Counted from the stretch's first letter, positions 1 through 8,960 are shown. The stretch is 64,000 nucleotides of DNA from Phocaeicola intestinalis (GCF_014837065.1 NZ_JACSPP010000002.1:99492-163491), one strand, 5' to 3'. Notes: a model not told the origin generated them from the letters alone. Made by a program: numbers and translations.

Positions 1-431
1 AATACTGCCGGTGACGGCTGCCCGCTGATATTTGCCGAAGTGGAAACGATAGCCTTGCGGAAACGAAAACAAAGTTCTTTCGAAAAAGCCTCATTGGTCA
101 CACGGATACCTACACTCCCGTCTTCGGCAAGCAGGTTAGGTGCCAAATTTCTCGCGCCATCGTAAATGATGGTCAAGGGTTTGGTGGTCATCTCTATCAG
201 ATCCCATGCTACAGGAGGAACCTCACGTACATAAAAGTCGACCTTCACCGGACTATCTACCAGCACAAGCATCGCCTTACTGTCTGCCCTCCGCTTGATT
301 TCATACACCCGTTTCACTGCTTCCTCGTTGGTAGCATCACACCCGATGCCCCATACCGTATCAGTGGGATAGAGAATCACTCCTCCTTTATACATCACTT
401 CACATGCTTTCCTGATTTCTTCTTTCATCAT
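1..431 (-). CDS. Sua5/YciO/YrdC-family L-threonylcarbamoyladenylate synthase, 3' part outside the window
   Basis: The family makes threonylcarbamoyl-AMP from threonine, bicarbonate and ATP for the t6A modification of tRNAs, in the cytoplasm. Reading leftward from ATG at 431 (or the next ATG at 428), the frame is open to the window edge, about 143 residues. Family marks are an early YPTDTVWGIGCDA segment, then KRR, a LTIIYDGARNLAP stretch and IVSTSANISGQPSP, the conserved SANxSG nucleotide-binding region. The C-terminus lies beyond position 1. It is divergent from dinB. Family assignment is confident; the exact paralogue (TsaC-like or YciO-like) is not decided by this part. Confidence 0.9.
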   Translation of the reverse strand, partial: MMKEEIRKACEVMYKGGVILYPTDTVWGIGCDATNEEAVKRVYEIKRRADSKAMLVLVDSPVKVDFYVREVPPVAWDLIEMTTKPLTIIYDGARNLAPNLLAEDGSVGIRVTNEAFSKELCFRFRKAIVSTSANISGQPSPAV

Positions 432-566
432 ATCATACCTATTTATATAAGGAATACAGAAGCGTCGAGACACAAAAACACAAAAAAATCTTCAAGAAAA
501 CGCTTTGCGCCTCCGCGTCCTTGTGTTCCAAAAACCACAAGTCGCACAAAAGTACAAAACTTTCAT

Positions 567-574
567 TAAATTTG
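567..574 (+). promoter_or_regulatory. dinB -7 promoter box
   Basis: TAAATTTG matches the Bacteroidetes -7 consensus TAnnTTTG exactly and lies 20 bp before the dinB ATG at 595. It rules out the upstream in-frame ATG at 505 as the start. No convincing -33 element is visible. Confidence 0.7.
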
Positions 575-594
575 CACGAAGAAAGCCTTACTTT

Positions 595-1695
595 ATGACA
601 ACCGAACGAAAAATCATCCATATTGACATGGATGCCTTCTATGCATCTATCGAGCAACGCGACCATCCCGAGTTGAAAGGAAAACCCGTTGCCGTAGGCC
701 ACGCCGACAAACGCGGCGTAGTGGCTGCTGCCAGCTACGAAGCCCGCAAGTACGGTGTACGTTCTGCCATGTCGTCGGTCAAAGCGCGTAAACTCTGCCC
801 TCATCTTCATTTCATCGAAGGCAGAATGGACGTGTACAAAGAAGTATCAGCACAGATACACGAAATCTTCCACCGCTACACCGACCTCATCGAACCCATC
901 TCGCTGGACGAAGCCTTTCTCGATGTGACCGAGAATAAGAAAGGCATGGAACTGGCGGTAGACATAGCCCGTGAAATCAAACGAAGCATCCGCGATGAAC
1001 TGCACCTCATAGCTTCGGCAGGTATATCCTACAACAAATTCCTCGCCAAAGTAGCTTCCGACCTCCGCAAGCCTGACGGCTTATGCACCATCCATCCGGC
1101 ACAGGCACAAGACTTTATCGATCACTTACCTATTGAGGCTTTTTGGGGTGTAGGCCCCGTCACGGCACAAAAAATGCATATTCTAGGTATCTATAACGGA
1201 CGGACATTGCGCGAATGTTCGCTGGAAATGCTTGTGCGCCAATTCGGTAAAGCTGGACAGATTTACTACGATTTCGCCCGCGGTATTGACAACCGGCCTG
1301 TAGAACCAACCCGTATCCGTAAATCCATCGGGTGCGAGCATACCCTGGAAAAAGACATATCTGTACGTTCTGCGGTCATCATCGAATTATACCACGTGGC
1401 CTGCGAACTGTGCGAACGCTTAGAACGAAAAAACTTCCAAGGCTCTACCCTGACCCTTAAGGTGAAATTCCATGATTTCACCCAAATCACCCGTAGCTTG
1501 AGTACAGACAAACCGCTCCGCACCCTGAAAGAAATCCTCCCTCTCGCCAAGCAATTACTGAATGGAGTAGATTACGAAACTCACCCTGTGCGCCTGCTGG
1601 GACTTTCCGTATCCAATCCCAAAGAAAATTCGTTTACCTCTCGCAACAGCGAGAAAAAAGAATGGATTCAACTCCGGCTAAACTTTGACGAATAA
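595..1695 (+). CDS. dinB: DNA polymerase IV (Y-family translesion polymerase)
   Basis: Error-prone translesion DNA polymerase of 366 residues. The Y-family catalytic residues are visible: DMDAFYAS near residues 11-18 (Asp11) and SLDEAF near 103-108 (Asp105, Glu106). The steric-gate region, thumb (GVGPVTAQKM helix-hairpin-helix) and little-finger domain follow in order. The C-terminus ends in QLRLNF, which resembles a beta-clamp binding peptide. The start at 595 follows a TAAATTTG promoter box; the longer frame from 505 would begin upstream of that promoter. It stands alone, divergent from the Sua5-like gene. No LexA-like box was recognised. Confidence 0.96.
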   Translation: MTTERKIIHIDMDAFYASIEQRDHPELKGKPVAVGHADKRGVVAAASYEARKYGVRSAMSSVKARKLCPHLHFIEGRMDVYKEVSAQIHEIFHRYTDLIEPISLDEAFLDVTENKKGMELAVDIAREIKRSIRDELHLIASAGISYNKFLAKVASDLRKPDGLCTIHPAQAQDFIDHLPIEAFWGVGPVTAQKMHILGIYNGRTLRECSLEMLVRQFGKAGQIYYDFARGIDNRPVEPTRIRKSIGCEHTLEKDISVRSAVIIELYHVACELCERLERKNFQGSTLTLKVKFHDFTQITRSLSTDKPLRTLKEILPLAKQLLNGVDYETHPVRLLGLSVSNPKENSFTSRNSEKKEWIQLRLNFDE

Positions 1696-1709
1696 GTATT
1701 AACAGACAA

Positions 1710-2045
1710 CTATAATGCAATGATACGGCTTTCCGAAGTAAATTCTAATGCAGAAAGATTGAAAGAAGTAAGCCAATAGGCACGGCAAGACAAAGAACTG
1801 ACAGGCAAGCATGCCACTTCCTGATTCAGCCGATGAAAAAAAACAGAAAACGGCTCGCTACCTTTTCTTTCTATAAAAAAAGGAGACACGAAAATCATGC
1901 CAGGCAACCATTCTGTATGACTAATTTCCTCTGCCAACGGATATATCCGGACAACATTCCCAGCTTCATCCAATTCAAGCACCGGAAAAGACAACCAATC
2001 CCCTGTATTCACTTGGTAAACACGGTGCGTAGCCACACGTCTCAT
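1710..2045 (-). CDS. Conserved hypothetical protein, last gene of the ileS-lspA operon
   Basis: A 111-residue protein that I do not recognise. It is predicted soluble, with no signal peptide and a mixed hydrophobic pattern (KxxYQVNTGDWLSFPVLELDE near the N-terminus). Its ATG overlaps the stop of the DUF4296 lipoprotein by 4 nt (ATGA), so it is probably translationally coupled to it. The operon position argues that it is a real gene; the C-terminal part is serine-rich and less convincing. Confidence 0.6.
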   Translation of the reverse strand: MRRVATHRVYQVNTGDWLSFPVLELDEAGNVVRIYPLAEEISHTEWLPGMIFVSPFFIERKGSEPFSVFFHRLNQEVACLPVSSLSCRAYWLTSFNLSALEFTSESRIIAL

Positions 2046-2926
2046 TTTCTGTTCTCTATTTTCCTGACAGGTTGTATTTGACTACGGCCTACCACTCTTT
2101 CTTTCCGCTCCAGCCTTGATGTATCTCTGACTGCAACAGTATCCGGCACAGAAACAGCTTCTTTCTCTTTTACGTGATAACGGGTCAAATGGATATCATT
2201 TACCAATAACGATGTTCCCGTAGACTCTTCATCCATAAAATAAACAAAACCACTGATGCTTTGAATGGCAAAAGCCGAATCGGGACGCAGATACAAACGC
2301 TGCATCCCCGAATGTGTAACCATGCGGGTCAAGCCTTGCACACTGTCGTTATCGAAATAAAAATTAAGTGCCATGACAGCCTTGCCCGATTGTTTCGCCG
2401 AAGAAGGGATAAAGTGGAAATCAGCCTTCAGCTCCATGGCATCATAAGGCTTGAATGTCGTATCCGTCTTCAAATCAAAAACCACCTTGTTGGTCAACGG
2501 AGAAGCAGAGAGCCAATACAACGGACGGTCTTGCCATACATCTACCGTATCGCCCGACATCGAGACATCAATCTGATTGTCCCGCTTTGCCACTACTTCC
2601 TTCATCTGCTTTTCCTCTTTCTCCAACCGTTCCTGCAAGCTGCGGTAAATTGTTGCCAGTTCCTCTGCATGACGGGTATACCATACCATCGACGAGTCAA
2701 ACTCGGCCTCGGTCACCTGATGCTTTTGGAAAACATAATCCAAATAAGCGTCTTTCTTGTACGATTCGGCATACGGCAACGAGGTGCTCATGGTAGAAGC
2801 CAGATGATAATCATACAGCAGGCTCTCCATGGCATCCGGCTGGATAATGTCATCGGGAATCTTCTTCCCGCAACTTGCCAGCAAGCCTAAAGCCAATACT
2901 ACATACAATCCAGTCGTTGTTCTCAT
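2042..2926 (-). CDS. DUF4296 domain lipoprotein
   Basis: 294 residues with an N-terminal lipoprotein signal (hydrophobic stretch followed by LLASCGKK, Cys near residue 19). The first 100 residues match my memory of the Bacteroidetes DUF4296 family (PDDIIQPDAMESLLYDYHLA). A charged coiled-coil-like stretch (ERLEKEEKQMKEVVAKRD) separates this from a beta-rich C-terminal half. Function is unknown. It overlaps lspA upstream and the hypothetical gene downstream by 4 nt each. Its lipid modification would depend on the LspA encoded next to it. Confidence 0.85.
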   Translation of the reverse strand: MRTTTGLYVVLALGLLASCGKKIPDDIIQPDAMESLLYDYHLASTMSTSLPYAESYKKDAYLDYVFQKHQVTEAEFDSSMVWYTRHAEELATIYRSLQERLEKEEKQMKEVVAKRDNQIDVSMSGDTVDVWQDRPLYWLSASPLTNKVVFDLKTDTTFKPYDAMELKADFHFIPSSAKQSGKAVMALNFYFDNDSVQGLTRMVTHSGMQRLYLRPDSAFAIQSISGFVYFMDEESTGTSLLVNDIHLTRYHVKEKEAVSVPDTVAVRDTSRLERKERVVGRSQIQPVRKIENRK

Positions 2927-3576
2927 GATTGTTTTTCTTCCTTGGTATTCTCCATTTTCTGAAACTCTTGTCCCAATGTCCGACTATAAAACAAAAATGC
3001 TGCAATCACTCCACAACTGATTGAAGCGTCTGCAAAATTAAAAATGGGACTGAAGAAAATAAAGCGGTCACCGCCACAGAAAGGCATCCAGTCGGGCCAA
3101 TAAGTATCAATAATAGGGAAATAGAACATATCCACCACCTTGCCATGCAGCCAAGAGCCATATCCTTCACCTACCGGCACCCAATGGGCCAGTGTATAAG
3201 AAGTACTTTCGCTGAAAATTTCACCATAGCACACACAATCAATGATGTTGCCTATGGCTCCAGCCAGCATACAAGCCAAACAAACGATATACCCTGTTTT
3301 CAACTTTTCTGCCCGATGCGTAGCCTTATACAAATACCACGTAATGAATATGACTGCCACAATACGGAACATCGTAAGAAGTAGCTTCGGAAGGATTTCC
3401 ATTCCAAAAGCCATTCCTTTATTTTCCACAAAAACAAGATAAAACCAATCTGTAATATGAATGCTTTCGTGTAAGTACATTCCTGTCTTCACACAAATCT
3501 TGATTACCTGGTCTATTACCAATACCACGAAAACTATCAAAGCCGCCAGACGCCCTTGCGTCAGAATCTTCTTCAT
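2923..3576 (-). CDS. lspA: Lipoprotein signal peptidase (signal peptidase II)
   Basis: Inner-membrane aspartyl protease that removes lipoprotein signal peptides after diacylglyceryl transfer. At 217 residues it is longer than the roughly 160-170 of proteobacterial LspA; the extra residues lie between the first catalytic motif GNIIDC (Asp113) and VVDMFYFP (147-154). The second catalytic motif is FNFADASIS (Asp183). Four hydrophobic segments are visible. It follows the DksA-like gene after a 125-bp spacer made of TTGACAAG words and overlaps the next gene by 4 nt. Confidence 0.95.
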   Translation of the reverse strand: MKKILTQGRLAALIVFVVLVIDQVIKICVKTGMYLHESIHITDWFYLVFVENKGMAFGMEILPKLLLTMFRIVAVIFITWYLYKATHRAEKLKTGYIVCLACMLAGAIGNIIDCVCYGEIFSESTSYTLAHWVPVGEGYGSWLHGKVVDMFYFPIIDTYWPDWMPFCGGDRFIFFSPIFNFADASISCGVIAAFLFYSRTLGQEFQKMENTKEEKQS

Positions 3577-3594
3577 CTATCCACTTTATTATAG

Positions 3595-3678
3595 GTGACA
3601 AGCCAACGAGTTGACAAGTTGACAAGGTTCTTTCAGACATTTTATCTTTCTATCTTAAAGCCCTGTCACCTTGTCAAC
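3595..3678. repeat. TTGACAAG word array in the DksA-like/lspA spacer
   Basis: The word TTGACAAG or TGACAAG occurs at 3597, 3611 and 3619, and its complement CCTTGTCAAC at 3668. GTTGACAAGG (3618-3627) and CCTTGTCAAC (3668-3677) can pair across a 40-nt loop. The array fills most of the spacer between two co-directional genes of the operon. No protein is encoded. Confidence 0.7.
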
Positions 3679-3701
3679 CGATACCTTGCCGACTCAATCA
3701 T

Positions 3702-4082
3702 TTATTTTACTCCGTGCTGCTTTGCCTCAATGCTCAGCGTGGCATGAGGCACGGCACGCAACCTTTCTTTCGGAATCAGTTTCCCCGTCTCGCGGCAAAT
3801 GCCGTACGTCTTGTTCTCAATACGTACCAATGCGGCACGCAAGTTCTGGATGAACTTCAGCTGACGGGCTGCCAGGCGGGTTGTCTCTTCTTTCGACAAC
3901 GTGTTGGCACCTTCCTCCAATACTTTATAAGTAGGGGAAGTATCGTCCGTATCGTTGCCGTCCGTATTCATGATACTACTTTTCAATTTTTCATAGTCGC
4001 GCTCGGCGAGCTGAAGTTTCTCCATGATAATAGCGCGGAATTCTTCGAGTTCTGCGTCAGAGTATCTTGTCTTTTCAGCCAT
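3702..4082 (-). CDS. TraR/DksA-family protein with degenerate zinc finger
   Basis: 126 residues. The N-terminal two-thirds form the charged coiled coil expected of DksA/TraR proteins, which reach into the RNA polymerase secondary channel. The C-terminal globular part has the family frame YGICRETGKLIPKERL...ATLSIEAK, but three of the four zinc-ligand cysteines are replaced (C-x2-T and S-x2-A instead of C-x2-C twice). The protein is therefore unlikely to bind zinc as classical DksA does. It lies between ileS and lspA in the same operon. The family is clear; the regulatory role is inferred. Confidence 0.9.
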   Translation of the reverse strand: MAEKTRYSDAELEEFRAIIMEKLQLAERDYEKLKSSIMNTDGNDTDDTSPTYKVLEEGANTLSKEETTRLAARQLKFIQNLRAALVRIENKTYGICRETGKLIPKERLRAVPHATLSIEAKQHGVK

Positions 4083-4107
4083 AAAATAATAATTTTAAAG
4101 TTAATAA

Positions 4108-7100
4108 TTAGAGTTTCGACACTTTCACATACAACGTGAAATCATCAAAGTTCAGTTCAACACCACCCGGCACCTCATCAGACAGTTCCAATGAGTTTGC
4201 CAGCACTTGGTTGCAAATATACGTATTATATTCTTTTACCGCATCATCTGTATTCGGATTTTTTGACAATACCAAATGAATCTTGTCGGTTATCTCAAAA
4301 CCACTGTTCTTACGGATGTTCTGAATACGGTTCACCAGTTCACGTGCTATACCTTCCCGGCGCAAGGATTCAGTGATGGTCACCTCAAGCGCTACGGTCA
4401 GCTTGCCTTCGTTTGCAACCAGCCAGCCGGGGATATCTTCGCTGTAGATTTCCACATCAGTAGCTTCGATGAGTGCCTCGCCGTCTGCCAGCTGAAGATT
4501 GTATTTGCCGTTCCGTTCCAGTTCAGCAATGGCTTCCTGCGACAATTCTGCCACAGCTGCTGCTACGGCTTTCATCTGCTTACCGAACTTCGGTCCCAGT
4601 TTCTTGAAGTCACATTTCACCTTCTTCACCAGCACACCGGCTTCTTCTACAAACTGAAGCTCTTTCACATTCACCTCACTTAAAATCAAATCCTTCACTG
4701 CCTCGATGTGACGTTTCTGTTCCTCATCCACTACGGGAACCATGATGCATTGAAGCGGCTGGCGCACCTTGATATTCACCTTGCGGCGCAAAGCCAGTAC
4801 CATCGAAGTCACATCCTGCGCCATCTGCATACGCGCTTCCAGTTCCTTGTCTATCAGGCTTTCATCCGCTACGGGGAAGTTTGCCAAGTGTACCGATACC
4901 ACATGGTCACGCTCCGTCACCTTTATCAGGTCGATATACAGGCGGTCGGCATAGAACGGTGCAATCGGAGCCATCAGTTTCGCCACCGTTTCCAGACAAG
5001 TGTATAAGGTCTGGTAAGCCGACAATTTGTCTTGCGACATCGCGCTTCCCCAGAAACGTTTCCGGTTCAGGCGCACATACCAGTTACTCAGGTTATCGTT
5101 TACGAAATCCGTTATCAAGCGTCCTGCCTTTGTAGGCTCGTAATCATTGAAGCAAGCATCTACATCTTTTATCAACGAATTGAGCAAAGACAGAATCCAG
5201 CGGTCGATTTCCGGACGTTCTGATACCGGCACTTCTTTCTCGGCATAGGTAAAGCCGTCTACATTGGCATAAAGAGCAAAGAACGAATAGGTATTATATA
5301 AGGTGCCGAAGAACTTGCGGCGCACTTCGTCCACTCCGTCCGTATCAAACTTCAGGTTATCCCACGGAGCCGAGTTCGTAATCATGTACCAGCGCAAGGG
5401 GTCGGAACCGAACTTCTCGATGGTGCTGAACGGGTCTACCGCATTGCCCAAACGTTTCGACATCTTGTTTCCGTTCTTATCCAACACCAATCCGTTGGAA
5501 ATGACATTCTTGTAAGCCACGCTATCGAATACCATCGTAGCTATCGCATGGAGGGTAAAGAACCACCCGCGGGTCTGGTCTACACCTTCGGCGATGAAAT
5601 CTGCCGGATAATACGAGCGGCTATCCACCAGTTCCTTGTTCTCGAACGGATAGTGCAATTGCGCGTAAGGCATCGAACCCGAATCAAACCATACGTCTAT
5701 CAGGTCCGCCTCGCGCTTCATCGGTTTGCCCGCAGGCGAAACCAAGATGATATCGTCCACATACGGACGGTGCAAGTCTATCTTGTCGTAATTCTCTTTC
5801 GTATATTTGCCCGGCACGAAGCCCAGTTTCTTGTACGGATTCTCCGCCATGAAACCAGCCTCAACCGCTTTCTCGATTTCATTATACAGTTCTTCTACCG
5901 AACCGATGCAGATTTCGGCACCGTCTTCGTCACGCCAGATAGGAAGCGGAGTCCCCCAATAGCGCGAACGGCTCAGATTCCAGTCGTTCAGGTTCTCCAG
6001 CCACTTGCCGAAGCGTCCCGAACCGGTCGATTCCGGTTTCCAGTTGATGGTCTTGTTCAGCTCAATCATCCGGTCCTTGCAAGCCGTAGAGCGGATAAAC
6101 CAGCTGTCCAGCGGATAGTAAAGCACCGGCTTGTCGGTACGCCAGCAGTGCGGATAGTTGTGCACGTGCTTTTCCATCTTGAACGCCTGGTTTGCCTGCT
6201 TCATCTTCATGCAGATATATACATCGAGCGATTCAGCTGCTTGCGCCGCCTTCTCATCATATTTGCCATCGACGGTGAACTGAGGGTCGTATGCATTCTT
6301 CACCCATCTGCCCTGATACTCCTTATAAATATCTACGTCCACACACTCGGCAACGAACTTCTCGTCCAGTTCGTCCAGCAGGTAGAACTTTCCGGTCAGG
6401 TCCACCATCGGACGTGTCTCGCCTTTCTTGTTAATCATGAAGAGCGAAGGGATGCCTGCGGCTTTTGCCACGAAAGCATCGTCAGCACCGAACGTAGGAG
6501 CGATATGTACGATACCCGTACCGTCTTCTACGGTCACATAGTCACCCGCAATGACACGGAAAGCTTTTGCAGAAGCGTCATGCCAGTTTCCGTCTTCGTC
6601 CAGCTCTACCGGCTTCACCCACGGGAAGAGCTGCTCGTATTCCATGTCTACCAAGTCGGGACCCTTGTATTCGCCCACTACCTTAAACGGTACCAGCTTG
6701 TCGCCCGGCTTGTAGTCTTCCAGCGCCATGCCTTCCGCCTTCTTGTTGAAGTGTGTATAAAGCAAAGCCTTTGCCAGAACTACCGTAATCTTCTCGCCGG
6801 TATAAGGATTGTAAGTCTGTACGGCTACATAATCTATCTTCGGACCTACGCAAAGCGCGGTATTCGAAGGCAAGGTCCACGGAGTGGTGGTCCATGCCAG
6901 GAAGTAAGGAGTTCCCCACTCCGCCATTTCTGGTTTCGGGTTCTTTATTTTGAACTGCCCTACCACAGTCAGGTCTTTTACGTCCCGGTAACATCCCGGC
7001 TGGTTCAGTTCGTGCGAGCTAAGCCCCGTACCTGCCGCAGGCGAATAGGGCTGGATGGTATATCCTTTGTAGAGCAAGCCTTTCTTATAAAGTTGTTGCA

Positions 7101-7593
7101 AGAGCCACCACAAGGTTTCGATGTAGCGGTTGTCATACGTAATATACGGATTATCCAAGTCCACCCAATAGCCCATCTTGTGGGTCAGGTCGGTCCATTC
7201 CTTCGTGAACTTCATTACGTCCGTGCGGCAATGCTGATTGTATTCAGCCACCGATATGGTCTTGCCTATGTCTTCCTTCGTAATGCCCAACGCTTTCTCT
7301 ACACCCAGTTCCACCGGAAGCCCGTGCGTATCCCAGCCTGCTTTACGCTTCACCTGAAAGCCTTTCATCGTCTTGTAACGGCAGAAAGTATCCTTAATGG
7401 TACGCGCCATCACGTGGTGGATGCCCGGCATACCGTTTGCCGAGGGAGGTCCTTCGTAAAACACAAAAGAAGGATGCCCTTCACGTTCCGTCATACTGCG
7501 GGAGAACACATCGTTCTCGTCCCATTTCTTCAGCACTTCCTTGTTGATGTCAGAAAGGTTCAGTTGTGAATATTCAGTAAATTTCTTACTCAT
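4108..7593 (-). CDS. ileS: Isoleucyl-tRNA synthetase
   Basis: Class I aminoacyl-tRNA synthetase of 1161 residues charging tRNA-Ile. The HIGH-type motif is GIHH (residues 57-60, in PPSANGMPGIHHVMART) and the KMSKR loop is near 709-713. The editing domain lies between them, and an anticodon-binding domain plus a long C-terminal part follow. Length and motif forms match the long, eukaryote-like IleRS class rather than the 930-residue E. coli type. The start at 7593 (MSKKFTEY) is preferred over an in-frame ATG at 7656 because the -7 promoter box lies at 7654-7661. First gene of a five-gene leftward operon. Confidence 0.97.
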   Translation of the reverse strand: MSKKFTEYSQLNLSDINKEVLKKWDENDVFSRSMTEREGHPSFVFYEGPPSANGMPGIHHVMARTIKDTFCRYKTMKGFQVKRKAGWDTHGLPVELGVEKALGITKEDIGKTISVAEYNQHCRTDVMKFTKEWTDLTHKMGYWVDLDNPYITYDNRYIETLWWLLQQLYKKGLLYKGYTIQPYSPAAGTGLSSHELNQPGCYRDVKDLTVVGQFKIKNPKPEMAEWGTPYFLAWTTTPWTLPSNTALCVGPKIDYVAVQTYNPYTGEKITVVLAKALLYTHFNKKAEGMALEDYKPGDKLVPFKVVGEYKGPDLVDMEYEQLFPWVKPVELDEDGNWHDASAKAFRVIAGDYVTVEDGTGIVHIAPTFGADDAFVAKAAGIPSLFMINKKGETRPMVDLTGKFYLLDELDEKFVAECVDVDIYKEYQGRWVKNAYDPQFTVDGKYDEKAAQAAESLDVYICMKMKQANQAFKMEKHVHNYPHCWRTDKPVLYYPLDSWFIRSTACKDRMIELNKTINWKPESTGSGRFGKWLENLNDWNLSRSRYWGTPLPIWRDEDGAEICIGSVEELYNEIEKAVEAGFMAENPYKKLGFVPGKYTKENYDKIDLHRPYVDDIILVSPAGKPMKREADLIDVWFDSGSMPYAQLHYPFENKELVDSRSYYPADFIAEGVDQTRGWFFTLHAIATMVFDSVAYKNVISNGLVLDKNGNKMSKRLGNAVDPFSTIEKFGSDPLRWYMITNSAPWDNLKFDTDGVDEVRRKFFGTLYNTYSFFALYANVDGFTYAEKEVPVSERPEIDRWILSLLNSLIKDVDACFNDYEPTKAGRLITDFVNDNLSNWYVRLNRKRFWGSAMSQDKLSAYQTLYTCLETVAKLMAPIAPFYADRLYIDLIKVTERDHVVSVHLANFPVADESLIDKELEARMQMAQDVTSMVLALRRKVNIKVRQPLQCIMVPVVDEEQKRHIEAVKDLILSEVNVKELQFVEEAGVLVKKVKCDFKKLGPKFGKQMKAVAAAVAELSQEAIAELERNGKYNLQLADGEALIEATDVEIYSEDIPGWLVANEGKLTVALEVTITESLRREGIARELVNRIQNIRKNSGFEITDKIHLVLSKNPNTDDAVKEYNTYICNQVLANSLELSDEVPGGVELNFDDFTLYVKVSKL

Positions 7594-7653
7594 ATAGAAT
7601 GCATTTATCTTTTTCGTTTTTTCTTCGGAAATACCCTTCCCGAATTTAGGCTG

Positions 7654-7661
7654 CAAATTTA
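7654..7661 (-). promoter_or_regulatory. ileS operon -7 promoter box
   Basis: On the minus strand this reads TAAATTTG, an exact TAnnTTTG match, about 60 bp before the ileS ATG at 7593. Its position excludes the earlier in-frame ATG at 7656. Confidence 0.65.
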
Positions 7662-7735
7662 TAAGAAAAAAGAATATCCGGAAAACTTTTCAGCTAATAT
7701 TCACATAAACAAGCGTTAATTTGTTTCGGCACATG

Positions 7736-7763
7736 GTAAAGACGATGTGCACATCGTCTCTAC
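7736..7763. repeat. 28-bp palindrome, REP-like
   Basis: AGACGATGTGCACATCGTCT (7740-7759) is a perfect 20-bp palindrome, extended to 28 bp by GTAA/CTAC flanks with one mismatch. It sits in the 323-bp divergent region between ileS and the AEC carrier, which otherwise holds only the two promoter boxes. Its GTARRGRCG...CGYCYYTAC frame resembles the GTAGGGGCG...CGCCCCTAC arms of the larger palindromic element seen at 8826 and elsewhere. Confidence 0.8.
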
Positions 7764-7886
7764 GGAAACGGTGCGAAACGTATAGGAAGATTCTAAGCCG
7801 TTCCATCATACATTAGTTCATACCCTGCCCAACAAACTTATCGGAGAAAATAAAGTGAAGAGCTTCACACTATCAAAACTCTTTTC

Positions 7887-7894
7887 TATCTTTG
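7887..7894 (+). promoter_or_regulatory. AEC carrier -7 promoter box
   Basis: TATCTTTG matches TAnnTTTG and lies 22 bp before the ATG at 7917. Confidence 0.7.
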
Positions 7895-7916
7895 CAACGA
7901 CAATAAACAAAGACTT

Positions 7917-8825
7917 ATGAACGCTATTGTGACGCAGATGATTATTTTGTTCATCATCGTAATCATCGGCTACTTCCTGAGCAAAAAGAAAATGATGGAC
8001 GCGGATTTCGACCGCAAGCTATCTGTTCTGGTGATTAACGTAACCTGCCCCAGCCTGATTCTGTCTTCCGTAATGGGCGACACGCTTCCCGACAAAGGCT
8101 TTATCCTGCCCTTGCTCGTCGTGGGATTCGCTACCTATATCGTTCTTATCGGCGGAGCTTTCCTGCTTCCACGGATCCTGCCCGTAAAGGCTGCCGACCG
8201 GGGTATCTATAGTTTTATGCTGGCTTTCGGCAATGTAGGCTTTATCGGCTATCCCATTGTGGCTTCCATTTTCGGAGCAAACGCGGTGTTTTATGCCTGC
8301 ATCCTCAATTTCCCCAGTACCTTGCTGATATTCGTGTTCGGCACCCTCTTCGTTTCGGGAGGAGAAGGCAAGGTACGCTTCGATTGGCGCACGCTCTATT
8401 GTCCGGCGATGATTGCGTCTTACCTTTCCATTCTGATTGTAGTGACCGGCTGGATACCTCCCAAAGTGCTCAGCACGCCTTTCGTCCTCTTGGGAAACAT
8501 CACCGTGCCCGCCGCCCTGCTCATCGTAGGCTCTTCCATTGCCCAGGTCCCTATCTGGCGCATGTTCAGCAATACGGCTATCTACCTCATGTCTGCCCTC
8601 CGCCTGATGCTGGTTCCCCTCCTGATATTATACCTCTCGCGCCTGTGCCGGGTAGAGGAAACCATCGCCAACATCAACGTGGTATTGGCAGCAATGCCCG
8701 TAGCTTCCTACGGCACTCTGTTCTGCATCCAGTATGGGAAAGGGGAAGTCATCATGGCGGAAGGCACGTTTATCACCACCCTGCTTTCGGTGATTAGCAT
8801 TCCTTTGCTAACGATGTTTTTATAA
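7917..8825 (+). CDS. AEC-family (auxin efflux carrier type) membrane transporter
   Basis: 302 residues with about ten hydrophobic segments in two halves, the fold of the AEC/bile-acid-arsenite-riboflavin transporter superfamily. NVTCPSLILSSV in the first half and the AGNITVPAALLIVGSS-like segment (VLLGNITVPAALLIVGSSIAQ) in the second half are family-typical crossover regions. Substrate cannot be told; members move organic anions such as malate. It is monocistronic, with its own promoter, and the palindromic element at 8826 begins at the base after its stop codon. Confidence 0.88.
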   Translation: MNAIVTQMIILFIIVIIGYFLSKKKMMDADFDRKLSVLVINVTCPSLILSSVMGDTLPDKGFILPLLVVGFATYIVLIGGAFLLPRILPVKAADRGIYSFMLAFGNVGFIGYPIVASIFGANAVFYACILNFPSTLLIFVFGTLFVSGGEGKVRFDWRTLYCPAMIASYLSILIVVTGWIPPKVLSTPFVLLGNITVPAALLIVGSSIAQVPIWRMFSNTAIYLMSALRLMLVPLLILYLSRLCRVEETIANINVVLAAMPVASYGTLFCIQYGKGEVIMAEGTFITTLLSVISIPLLTMFL

Positions 8826-8959
8826 AATGAATATCCACAAACATCCCATGTAGGGGCGTATCGCATACGCCCGAATGCATCTACTTATCCACGTGGATGT
8901 CTTCGGGGCGTATGCGATACGCCCCTACAAGCAAATTGGGTAAAATGCGGATATTCATT
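8826..8959. repeat. Palindromic element family A, copy 1
   Basis: 134 bp with perfect 11-bp ends AATGAATATCC / GGATATTCATT. Inside, GGGCGTATCGCATACGCCC and its exact reverse complement flank a conserved centre with the palindrome CCACGTGG, so the element can fold as one long cruciform or as three hairpins. The left end begins directly after the stop codon of the AEC gene, and the right end directly abuts the broken regulator gene. It has no coding capacity; translations give only the low-complexity strings seen in spurious annotations. Confidence 0.9.
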
Positions 8960-8960
8960 A

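Noticed and set aside
5548..7569. 673-residue open frame antisense to ileS
   Set aside because: It mirrors the codon pattern of a highly conserved gene on the other strand and has no promoter or family features.
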